A stretch of DNA of 64,000 nucleotides from Dichetophora obliterata (lineage: Eukaryota; Arthropoda; Insecta; Diptera; Sciomyzidae). This document shows, one piece after another, positions 54,801-64,000 of this stretch. Location of the stretch: the NCBI GenBank assembly GCA_963920525.1, contig OY986438.1, positions 75,624,136-75,688,135 of the forward strand, written 5' to 3'. Below the pieces are notes generated by a model, which was given only the letters and a program-made list of their open reading frames with translations, was not told where the DNA came from and ran no database searches. Within the stretch, counting starts at the first letter, position 1. Each line of letters starts with the position of its first letter. Both the position numbers and the translations under genes were made by a program.

Positions 54801-55547
54801 ACAGTTGGACCAATGAGACCCTCCAATGGATACCGTTATATTCTAACAATACAGTGTGAATTAAATAAATATTTAGTAGCTAAAGCTATTGTAGAACAAT
54901 TTATTCTAAAACATGGATGTTTTAAAATACTAAAAACAGACAAAGGAACAGAATTTACAAATGAATTACTGCAAAATATCTGTAAAGAATTACACATAGA
55001 AAAAAGAACCTCTACACCGTATCACCTTGAAACTGTTGGTAAAGTTGAACGAAATCATAGGGTATTGAATGAGTTTTTGAGAGGAATGCAAGAAAATGAT
55101 AATTGGTCAGTTTTACTCCCATACTACACATATTGTTACAATACAACTCCACACACAACAACAACATATTCTCCATTTGAATTAGTATATGGAAAAATTT
55201 GCACGCTACCTGGTGAAATTTGGAATAATGATATAAAATTTTATAATATAGATGACTATTTGATAGAATTAAAAATAAAACTAAGATATGCACACGATAA
55301 GGCGAATCAATATTTAATAGAACATAAGACAGCTTTGACAAATAAAGAAGATAAGACAACAAAACATAATTTTAATATAGGAGATTTTGTATACTTAAAA
55401 TTAGGAAATAAAAGAAAATTTGATAGACCATTTAAGGGACCATATGAAATAATTGAAAGAAAAAGTCCAAATAGTATAATAAAATTAGAAAACAAAACCT
55501 TTGAAGTTCATAATAATAATATAGTATTATCAAGAGCATTAAGTTAA
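51781..55547 (+). pseudogene. Gypsy Pol: protease, RT, RNase H, integrase
   Basis: Open in the -1 frame relative to gag, so normally made by -1 frameshifting. Protease LLIDTGADISII (about 51910). A frame break near 52733 inside an A run (one base lost). RT blocks KWRLVVDFRALNKK, STLDMTSSFHQI, FKRLPFGLKIA, then TGA at 53106-53108, then SAFLYVDDIIVFGS, the active site. RNase H: FILTTDASQFALGAVLS, IIEKELLGIHWG, FTVYTDHRPL, NADALSRI. A Lys/Asn-rich linker with the unit NEKSLPELKLV twice. Integrase: zinc HHCC region around LGGHIGIKRC and CKLC, then TMDTVGP, KTDKGTEFTN and GKVERNHR for the DDE triad. About 20 residues seem missing between the first and second Asp. Confidence 0.9.
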
Positions 55548-55696
55548 ATGATATGAAATAACAAACTATGAACATAAGAAAATTTTTTTTTACTGCTAAC
55601 GTCAAACTAAAAGAAATAAATAATCAATTTCAACATAATCTTTATTCATATTCAACAATTATAAATAAACATTATTCATTTTCAAAAGGGGAAGGA

Positions 55697-56286
55697 TGTA
55701 ATGCACATGTCGCTTAACTGACCTTTGTCAATTATCACATCGTAACACACAAAACTAAAAACAATTTGTAAAACCAATGCAAAAGTAAACAAACCAAATT
55801 TAAGTGCTACCAGCGGCGTGATTCATGTTATACATTGTGTAAGCAGATCGCTGCCAAAAGTAGAACACTTGAGTTTGTAACCTGTTAGTGGGTTACGATG
55901 GATATGATTATAGATGTGCAAGCAGAATAGTTATGACAAACAGATGTGTAATAATTGTAAGCAGTTTTAGTTTAAGTTATTTTTATATATGTTAAATGTA
56001 TTGAGTAAGAATTATTAAATTGAGTGAAAGTAAAATGTTGTCACTTTTCACTCAATAGTTTGATTATAAAAACCCTTGCTGGGAATTAAATAAAGGCAGA
56101 ATGTTTTTTGAGAATAACTGAACATCAAGTCTTTTTTATTCAAAGCAAGCCTTGTGGCTTGAATCTATTCAAAGTAAGCCTTGTGGCTTGGATAATAAAC
56201 AAATACTGCCTTGAGGCGGAATATGCAAAAAGCCTTGCGGCTGAACATTAAAAGGCCTTGTGGCCCAAAAAATAAACCCTGCCTAA
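55697..56286 (+). repeat. 3' LTR of the Gypsy element
   Basis: Direct copy of the 5' LTR lacking the 25-bp hairpin, about five substitutions otherwise. Preceded by the polypurine tract. Confidence 0.9.
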
Positions 56287-56920
56287 TACTATTATCCTGC
56301 TGAAATAAATAATATAGCAATAACATTATAGGTGGTGGTTCCTCTTGATAAGGCTAGTATATAACTTTAGTATATAACAGCTCTGAATGAGCATCACCAA
56401 GCTAGGATCAGATATACAGTTCATATAAAATTGGTGTTATTTAAAATAATAGTTTAATGAATGTTAAATTGCTTACAGCAAATAATTGTTAGCGTAGCTT
56501 ATTTTTCTTGTTTTACTTAATATTTTTATATTTTACTAAGAATAGCATTGAAACATAAAAATTTCTGTGTAATATTTAAATACTCAATACTACAAGTAAA
56601 CTGTTCCTGTTTTCTTTCAATTGAGTGATAACTTTCTGTGCTTTACCACTATTAGTGCAAGTATTTTTTTTGCACTATTCATTTAGTGCAAAAAAAAAAG
56701 TTCCACCAAGCTGTAAATATTTTTTTTATTGAATTTGAGTGAGAAATTGTTATTCTTATATGAATTTGAGTGAGAAATTTTTCACTATCACAATCACTCA
56801 TGAATAGTGAGGCTTATTTTTTCAATTCAGCAGTCAAAAATAATAGAAGATAGAGAATAATTTAACACTATCAGTACATGTAAGCTGAAACTGCAAATTT
56901 AGTGCACTACGCCCAACTCT
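56287..56920. other. Right flank of the Gypsy within the hAT element
   Basis: hAT interior. Short TTTAGTGCA, GAATTTGAGTGAGAAATT (two direct copies, about 56738 and 56761) and CACTATCA words. No ORF of interest. Confidence 0.5.
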
Positions 56921-56999
56921 GCCATAAATAGAAGGAGTTACCGTAGGAACACAAAATTTTTTGGGGATACGTTTTTTGATAAGACTATTCTAACAAAAG

Positions 57000-57745
57000 T
57001 GCGATCAAATCAAATGAATGGATTCCATACAATCGAAATCGATAATCTGGTATATTTCTCCAAAAAAATTTTAAACAGCAATAAAATTTTGGGAACCTAG
57101 TTCTTTTCTAACAACAATTAGTTGGTGCGAAAATTAACCGAATCGGCCAAAAACTACTTTGTTTGAAAACGAATCAAATCGGCCGACTAACACGCACACC
57201 TCTCATATGACCGAAATCGGTAAGGTGGTATAATTCCCCAAAAGAGTATCCCAGAACAATAAAACTTGTGCACCTAGTTTTTTCATAGCAACAACTAGTT
57301 CGAGTAAAAACGAACCAAATCAGCCGACTAATACGTCTATCCCTCTTATAACTGAAATCGGTAAGGTGACATATTTTCTCCAAAAAGCATCCCAAAAAAA
57401 TATAATTCTATTATAATAGCAACTAGTTTGTGTGAAAACGAACCAAATCGGACGACTAATCCCCAAAAAACTATCCCAGAGCAATCAAATTTTGTGAACC
57501 TAGTTCCTTTATAGCAACAATTAGTTTGTGTGAAAACGAACCAAATCGGCCGACTAATACGCCTACCCCTCATATAACCGAAATTTACCCAAAAAAGCAT
57601 CACTGAGAAATATAATCCGATACACCTTGTTTTATTACAACAACTAGTTTGTGTGAAAATGAACCAAATCGGCCGACTAATACGCCCACCGCTCATATAA
57701 CCTAAGTCGCTAGTGGCATATTTCCCCAAAAAAGCATCCCAGATC
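57000..57745. repeat. Tandem repeat, about 125-bp unit
   Basis: Five to six diverged units marked by ACCAAATCGGCCGACTAA (57175, 57317, 57445, 57541, 57663), each followed by a TACGCC...CTCATATAACCGAAATCG stretch and CAACAACTAGTTTGTGTGAA. Spacing varies from 96 to 143 bp. No coding capacity. Confidence 0.85.
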
Positions 57746-58800
57746 AATATGCTTAGATTGAGTTTTTGATAATTCTATATTCTTAAAATTTATAATTTAA
57801 GTGTATTGACTTTAATAATTAACTTCAAAAATTATTATGCTATGGCTGTTATTACTTTGCCAGAACCTCGAAAATTTACTAAAAAGATAATTCTTTAAAA
57901 ATGCAGTTTTTAAAGAATTGCAGTTATATTAAGCTTATTTTTGAAGTGAAACTTCTTTAGCCGCGTATACAACAATACGGCGAATTGAACGGGGAGTAAA
58001 ACCGATGTAACACAAAAATGTAACGAAAAAATTCTCAGAACTCAAATGAATAAAAAGAGTGAAATGAAGGAATAAACAAAAGCAAAGCAGTTGCTTCAAG
58101 TAATGAGAATGACAGTTCCTATTTAGGAGGTCTGTTCGCGTAGTCGAATGCAAACGAAATATTTCAAAAGTTTTTACTAGAAAAAGCCTGAAAAACGTTC
58201 GTATACTAAGAGAATTGTATAATAGAGAGGAAATAACATTTTCTCTCCGTTCAAGTTTTTTAAAGTTTTTTAAAGTTTTTACAAGAAGAATTTGATGTTG
58301 TAAGAATATGAAAACTGTCAAATGGTAGCTGTGTGTGTAGCAAATGAATTTTTTTTAGATTTTCTTATATTTAACTGACGTTTTCGACATTTTTCATTAT
58401 TTTACCAGAAAAGCGTTCGTTTACTTTTAAAAGTTGAAGTTAGTTCTCTCTCAATTTTTTTACTTTTGACGTTTTTAATTTCTTTTACCAGAAAAGTACG
58501 CGAACAGACAAGAGGTCTCTCTTGTTTTGTCACCACCAATTCGCCGCAAAATTCCATGATAGAATCGCGATTAGACGGAGTGATAGTTTTACAGGTGACC
58601 ATGTCAAAAAAAAAAAAACTCAGTAAAGTTGTAAATTATTTAATTTTATCATTAAATATGGATCATGAAATAAATTTAAAAGATGCCGAAAACAAAAAAT
58701 CAGAAACCAAAGGCATCTACAGAAAGAGTTTGAGACAAAGAGCTGAAAGCTAGCTTCAGGATGTACGCACATTAAATGCAATGCCTACAAGTATGTTTAC
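57746..58800. other. Unassigned interval with an inverted pair
   Basis: GGTCTGTTCGCGTA (about 58128) and its complement TACGCGAACAGAC (about 58497) bracket about 370 bp and might be ends of an unclassified small element. The frame at 58466-58753 is not recognised. 58793-58800 is the target duplication of the next element. Confidence 0.35.
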
Positions 58801-61800
58801 TAGGGCGGGTCGATTTGTAGGGAGTGAAAAAATTCACCAATTTCCCTATGATTTCCGTATTCTATGGGTTATTCCATGAAAATTTGCCGAAGGAACCATA
58901 CCTCTATCGTTAAAATCGAGTTCCCTACTTTTTGTTGGTAAAAAGTTCAAAAGTTACGGGCATTTTTGTCCAAATTTTGGACCATTTTTCCATTTTTTCA
59001 TGATTTTGTCCAAGAATATTACTTTCATGGCCATTTTTATGGCTCAATCCATTATTTAATTCAATTTACAATTCAAAACGAAGAGTTTAAGCCCAAATTT
59101 ATCGAATTCGGTTGATTAATTCATGCGATATTGCTAAAACAAAATAACACATAAAACCAACTTTTTGATTTTTTTCCCCTTTTTATTTTTTTTTTTTCTA
59201 CAAAAATTCAAATTAAGAGATAATAAAGTATCTATCAACCTATTATCAAAAAAAAATATTCAATTTGAGTGTAGTAAAAGACAAAATGTGAAAAAAACAT
59301 TATTTTTTCTGAAAGCTTTCATTTGCTTTCAAGTCTTGGTGTTTTCGTACGGCTCTCTAATGTCGTTGCCATAGCGCCTTCTACATTCTTTCCTGCAACT
59401 CGTTTAGCAGTGGCAGCCAGCAATTGGACATGTCTTTCCGTTCCTTGAATGTGTAAAGGAATTTGTGGATCATCGAACGGTGGCACTTCGTAATTTAAAT
59501 ATCCCTCCAAATGTTCATACGAATAACTTTGCGTAAACGGTGGTTCGAATAAAATGGTATCGTCATTTAAATCAATCATATTTGTATATTCCGTACAATT
59601 AAAGTTTATAAGAGATTTTTTATAAACTCTAAGTTCCGTTGGGTCGACAATATCTCTTCGGTAATGTAAAATCTTCTTTATAGCAATGTTTCGTTTTTCC
59701 ATTCTATCATCAAACAACAAAGATAGCAAGATATTTTCTGAGTGTGCAAAATATGGATTATCTTGAATTACTGTATTTACAACTCTAAGTAAATTCGGTG
59801 GTAAAAATCGTGTCCAAGTAATAAATTTAAAAAGTAATGTACTACCGTATGCGGCAGAGCTATAATACTTAACATTGAAATACATTGGCGTGTATACTTT
59901 TATTATATAGTTAGCCAGAATTTTTAAATTTTCAGTTGGATTATTAGCTGTCACATACAACCGTAATAATCTATTGGCTTTGGTCAGCCAACGAGAATGT
60001 GCAATTGGCCCTGGTTTTATGTGAGACAAATCCGCGGGAACCACACCATTAGAAATTGCATTGGCCATTAACATCAAGTACCTCGAATCGGTAGATAATT
60101 CTTCTGGATTTAAATCACCAGGAGGCATATTTTCCAAAGCGATTTCCTCAAAATCGGTTACCACCTGAAAAGAAAACATAAAAGCTAAAAAATAGAATGA
60201 AAAATGGTAAAGAATCAGCTATAAAAATTACATACCGGAAGATTTTCACAATCAGCAATTTTTGAGCTCAACTTTCCGGTAGTTGATCGTGGTCCAGTGG
60301 TGGTTGATTTGTCTAAAGTGTCAAACAAATGTCTAAACGGAAGCTCGTTAAAGTGCAGAAGACACACAAACCAGTGCAGTGGTCTCTTTAACTGTTTTTC
60401 GAATAGTCGCAAAATTCCACCGTGTACGCCAGTATTTGTTGGTTCACCATCAGCGCATATGGCAATTAATGAATCGAGAGACAATTGTTTTTCTTGGAAG
60501 AATTCGATCAATTTGTTGACTTTGCTTGCCGCAGTTTCACTTTCTAGTTTTGTGTAGCCTATCAATTGAGATTTTGGTTCCCTCAAAACAACTAGATGAG
60601 GTTCTTTAACCATCCTTGGATGCAACTTCTCATCAATTTTTTCTACAGTTAGAGCATCATTTTTCCTGCCGTCGAATGAAAATGATATCAAATTCGAGCC
60701 ATCATACCGCTTACGAAGTGCATCTTGTCTCCATTTTTCTCTTTCTCTACGAAGTTTACTTTTATCCATGATGACAAGATTGTCATGAGCATCTTTTACG
60801 ACCAGGTCTTCCATCGGAGCTGTTGCCAATGCTGATCCCATTCTGTCATGCACACCAAATCTGTCACACATCATTGCATAGTTTTTAGTATTGTATCTGG
60901 GAGTGTATGTTTGTGGTGGTAGAACTAAATCTGAACCTCCTCTCACATCAACTTCCATTTCGTCATAGTTCGTAGGATCGTTGCTCACTGGGATTGTTGG
61001 TATAGTCGTTGGTATCGTCTCTTCACTTCCACTATCGTGTTCCGGTATCGTTTGTATTCTGTCATTATATTGATCGCGCATGAAATCTTTTAAGTTTTCT
61101 GGGATAGATGAGCAGTCGTTTTCTTTCAAGTTGCATTTACATTTTCCAATGTTGAATAATTGGTTTGTTGATTCTACGAATTTTTTTAATTCTGTTGCGC
61201 GTTTTACTCGTTGTCTATCTGCATTACTATATGCGTCAAGCACATTATTCAATTTTCTAATGATGCTACCTTTGAGTATAAGTTCAATATTAAGTTGATT
61301 CCAAATTTCTAACAATCTGTCTGCTACTTGGGGAGTAAATGTTTTATAGGAAAACATTTTGCCTTGGGCTTTTGAACGTTCGGCCAAGAAAAAATAGTAC
61401 TTCAATATATCTCGTTTAGTTGACAGATTAATATCAGGTAATTCACAGGCCACGCCAAAAGAAAAAACATCATGAGAGACCAAATGTTGCAAACTACTGC
61501 GTTGGGTATCTGTTGGATTTTGCGATGAACTAGGCTCTGAATCCATTTTTTAAACCGTCACTAAAAGAATTAAATATGTTTTTCATAGAATAATAATATA
61601 ACTATTAACTATAACAGTTAGCAATGTTTTTACACTTACCTTTAAATCTTTTCTAAATTTCAAAATAGTTTGATTATTTGTTAGTTATTTCAAGTAACAC
61701 TTCACTGAAATGACGCTCAAACAAAACTAGCATATACTGGAATATTATAAACAAACAAAAATAAAGAAGTCTATAAAGAAACTAAAAACAAAAAGAAATA

Positions 61801-62299
61801 AACAAACATAACACAGGGTGTGCACCCTGTGAAAAAATATGCCAATAATGTAAAGCGCAAATCAATCCAGTCGTAACGTAAGGTTCGTAAGCTTCGTAAG
61901 TCAAAAAAATTGAGCCAAAAAAATGGCCATGAAAGTAATATTCTTGGACAAAATCATGAAAAAAATGGAAAAATGCTCCAAAATTTGGACAAAAATGCCC
62001 GTAACTTTTGAACCGTTGGACCAATGTTGGAGATTTTTTTTTGTAAATTGATCAAAATGAGCTCACCTTTCCAACGCGCTTACTGGCGATTAAACCCGAT
62101 CGATAGTTTTTGAGTTACGGATGTGAACGTGTAGGTAATATTTCATACGAACGTCAATTTGGGAAAAAATCTACCAACAAAAAGTAGGGGACTCGATTTT
62201 AACGATAGAGGTATGGTTCCTTTGGCACATTTTTATGGAATAACCCATAGAATACGGAATTCAAAGGGAAATTGTCGAAAAATAAATCGACCCGCCCTA
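58801..62299 (-). mobile_element. hAT-like DNA transposon, apparently intact
   Basis: Ends TAGGGCGGGTCGATTT at 58801 and complement AAATCGACCCGCCCTA at 62299, flanked by the perfect 8-bp duplication ATGTTTAC (58793-58800, 62300-62307). Beyond the tips, long subterminal blocks are also inverted (for example GGTATGGTTCCTT, CGATTTTAACGATAGAG, CCATGAAAGTAATATTCTTGG), reaching about 230 bp on the left and about 390 bp on the right. One two-exon gene fills the interior on the minus strand. Confidence 0.9.
59319..61546 (-). CDS. hAT-like transposase, two exons, intact
   Basis: Exon 1 is 60236-61546 and exon 2 59319-60164. The 71-bp intron starts GTATGT and ends TTTTCAG. The join reads CENLP-VVTDFEE, and the product is 718 residues without a break. 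Features: a Ser/Thr-rich start, Cys pair KCKCN, acidic Thr/Pro-rich linker (about 175-200). A probable RNase H-fold core follows: SFSFDGRKND (Asp), then AICADGEPTNTG (Asp), then WFVCLLHFNEL, a CxxH motif like that of hAT proteins, and HSRWLTKANRLLRLY, like the hAT TRW motif. The 8-bp target duplication agrees. It should cut and paste the element. ATG 61546 is chosen as the first Met of the frame. Exact family name unknown to me. Confidence 0.8.
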
Positions 62300-62307
62300 A
62301 TGTTTAC

Positions 62308-62915
62308 ACTAGGGCTATTTCCGATTACGGGCAAATAGCGTGGCATTGTGACATTTCCAAAATATGATGGCAAATATTTTCAACACAACAAAATGTACAG
62401 ATTTGCATTTGCCCGACTGTGTCAAATTGGCAACACTAAAATCGCATTGCATACAGGGGCGTAACTAGCGGGGGGGAGTTAAGCGGGTAGACTACCCTCC
62501 CTACTTTTTTAGAGTCGGCCTAATTGTTATTTTTTACTAAAATTTTTTACAATATTGATTTTTATAAACAATAATTATGAACGCATCAAAGCCAGTCGTA
62601 CCTTTTTTTGCCATTTTCATAAAAAAAACCAACTTAAGTCGGCAATTTAATTTTAATTCATACCCAAAACTATCTTCAGTCGGCCAATTCACTTATAGTC
62701 GTACCTTAAACAAACTTCACTCGGTTAACACATTTTCAGTCGTACCTTAAACGAACTTTAGTCGGCCAACTCATTTTAAGTCGTATCAGCGCTGAATTGT
62801 TGTAAACTAATCCAGTGTTCCATTGTGACAAAATGCAGAAAAAGTTCAGAAAAGTAGTGTAAAATCCAAATAAATGATATTTTCTGTTATTCTTTTTTTT
62901 TATATATATATACAT
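62308..62915. other. Interval with a hAT-like terminus
   Basis: CAGGGGCGTAACTAGCGGGG at 62454 resembles the left tip of a classic hAT element, but no right tip is visible before the next element. Further right, AGTCGGCC/AGTCGTACC words recur about seven times (62512-62790). No gene. Confidence 0.45.
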
Positions 62916-64000
62916 TAGGGTGTCCCAAAAAGAAAAAAATTTTTTTGCTCACGCGTTTTTTGATAGATTTTAGGGTAAGGAAATTTTGAATTTTGTTTAA
63001 AAATTTTTTGCAAGTGGTTTAGAGGTCGCACAAATTGTTTTTTGTCAAAAAACTTGGTTCCCTGCCATATTTTAAAAATAATTTAAGATTTTGTCATTAA
63101 ATAATTTTTTTATAGATCTTAAGTTAACAGTTCATAAAAAAAACGTCCAATCTTTAATTTTATGTTCAAAAACCGCCAGGTTTGTCAGCGATTTTTTCCA
63201 TATGGCAGATTAAACTAAATTTTTTTAGATTTTTTTCAAAAACATTGACTTTAACGATTTATAACTTTTAAAATTTCTATTAAAGTTACAAAAACTAATG
63301 ATGCAGTTTAAAAGATAAATAAATTCTTAGCAATTTTCATAAAAAAAATGTTTAATTAGTTGTTACTAACCCAGAGTTATCTACATTTGTCGAATTCAAT
63401 CCATTGCATGAAAATATAATACTAACCTTTAGGCTCCCAACAAATCATAACCAAGAAAAACAGAAAACACAACACTTTAGTTGTTTAAAAGTTATTTATT
63501 TCGGCTCTTTCGATGCTGCTCTATGCCCTGCAATAAATTTTGAAAATCGGTTTCAGAAGTTGTCAAATTTGCGTAATTGCTTGCCAAGGCCACACCACGT
63601 TCGGCGACGTCGTTTACCACATACAATTGTTGAATTTTGTTTCTTCCATGGAGAAAGTGTTCGTTGGTTTCCCATTTTTCTGGATCTAGTTGTAAAAATG
63701 CTGTCGAAATATCGGAGGCTTTAAAAAAGTTTAGGATAGCTTCAGAAATAAATGTATAAACTTCTGCATTTTTAAGCAATTCTTCTTTCAAATTGGCCTT
63801 TACTGATTCCTTGTCTATAGTTGAACGAAGTAGATTTTTTACCATTAAACGTAATGTATTGCTGTCTATACGATCGTCAAAAAATGCTAAGGCAGCCAAT
63901 TTCTCCGATAAGTACCACTGATGCCGCAAAAACGTTTTTAATGCGGCGCTTGCAACACTGTCATTAAAGAGTTTGTAGTCATCCAATTGCTTTAAGAGAT
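62916..64000 (-). mobile_element. Second hAT-like transposon, 3' part, runs off the window
   Basis: Terminus TAGGGTGTCCCAAAAA at 62916, identical to the ends of the MITE at 21529-21911. GAGGTCGC near 63021 also matches that MITE's interior. The possible target duplication on this side is ATATACAT (62908-62915). A transposase C-terminus follows at 63492. Confidence 0.75.
63492..64000 (-). CDS. hAT-like transposase, C-terminal part (partial)
   Basis: The minus-strand frame is open to the window edge and ends at 63492, about 168 residues. It has KLFNDSVASAALKTFLRHQW, a long helical middle, then VVNDVAERGVALASNYANL and a HRKS end. The NDVAERGVAL block is one I associate with C-termini of arthropod transposases of this hAT-like group. 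No break is visible. Likely the autonomous source of the MITE at 21529-21911. Confidence 0.65.
   Translation of the reverse strand, partial: LLKQLDDYKLFNDSVASAALKTFLRHQWYLSEKLAALAFFDDRIDSNTLRLMVKNLLRSTIDKESVKANLKEELLKNAEVYTFISEAILNFFKASDISTAFLQLDPEKWETNEHFLHGRNKIQQLYVVNDVAERGVALASNYANLTTSETDFQNLLQGIEQHRKSRNK

Larger units (their letters stand above)
49091..56286 (+). mobile_element. Gypsy retrotransposon, 412/mdg1 type, nearly intact
   Basis: 5' LTR 49091-49705, 118-residue basic ORF, 82-residue membrane ORF, gag, pol in the order protease-RT-RNase H-integrase, polypurine tract AAAAGGGGAAGGA (55684-55696), 3' LTR 55697-56286. There is no env. Only two disabling changes appear in pol (a one-base deletion near 52733 and TGA at 53106). 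The LTRs differ by few substitutions plus one 25-bp palindromic insertion, so insertion is recent. GGTG precedes the element (49087-49090); GGTG also occurs at 56331, but LTR similarity fades before it, so the target duplication is not certain. Confidence 0.9.
48623..56921. mobile_element. Non-autonomous hAT element, split by a Gypsy
   Basis: Ends CAGAGTTGGGC and complement GCCCAACTCTG, each next to a TAGTGCACTAAAT-type palindrome. Flanked by the perfect 8-bp duplication CCATAAAT (48615-48622, 56922-56929), the size made by hAT transposases. Without the Gypsy at 49091-56286 the element is about 1.1 kb and has no transposase. Its DNA is full of short ACTCAAT/TAGTGCA words on both sides. Confidence 0.85.

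Noticed and set aside
58466..58753. 95-residue frame near the hAT-like element
   Set aside because: No recognisable domain, overlaps a possible inverted-repeat element, and the antisense frame is equally open.

Overview
The window looks like intergenic and intronic DNA of an insect, most likely a cyclorrhaphan fly. It is AT-rich, carries insect-type BEL/Pao, Gypsy, Tc1, PIF/Harbinger and hAT elements, and its only host gene has short fly-like introns. That gene is an importin-alpha (karyopherin-alpha) on the minus strand (15961-21163). Six exons are readable, with no frame break. The exon for the N-terminal importin-beta-binding domain was not found. Nearly everything else is transposable-element DNA, much of it nested.

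Layout. 1-1010: 3' end of a BEL/Pao retrotransposon. 1054-4049: PIF/Harbinger ends, a foldback MITE, a degenerate simple repeat and a deleted Harbinger copy with TAA target duplications. 4513-9643: a decayed but nearly complete BEL/Pao element (gag, protease, reverse transcriptase, RNase H, integrase). 9665-11158: a second Harbinger-like element with a non-LTR fragment nested in it. 11887-12446: a MITE. 12895-14343: an RTE/BovB-type reverse transcriptase fragment. 15961-21163: importin-alpha; its last intron holds a decayed Gypsy gag region that itself contains two TA-flanked MITEs. 21529-22660: two more MITEs. 24300-29440: a Tc1 transposon split by a CsRn1-like Gypsy element (25132-29014). 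29751-30290: minisatellites.

30653-46379 is the most striking structure: an inverted repeat with two 7,515-bp arms around a 697-bp spacer. The arms stay in register over their whole length (paired positions always sum to 77032), so no net indel separates them, and I saw only a few substitutions. Each arm is a mosaic of two non-LTR retrotransposons, a tRNA-derived SINE, two MITEs and a 2-kb TGTGA...TCACA element. The right arm is bracketed by a 78-bp satellite.

46380-48240: satellite blocks around a stretch rich in ATGCC/GGCAT. 48623-56921: a non-autonomous hAT element with perfect 8-bp target duplications, interrupted by a nearly intact 7.2-kb Gypsy of 412/mdg1 type that carries two small ORFs before gag. 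57000-57745: a tandem repeat. 58801-62299: an apparently intact hAT-like transposon with an 8-bp target duplication and a two-exon, 718-residue transposase. 62916-64000: the 3' end of a second transposon of the same broad group, cut by the window edge; its terminal sequence matches the MITE at 21529-21911.

Target duplications, frames and nesting were read directly. Family names come from motif recognition. Functional suggestions for the palindrome and the small Gypsy ORFs are inference.
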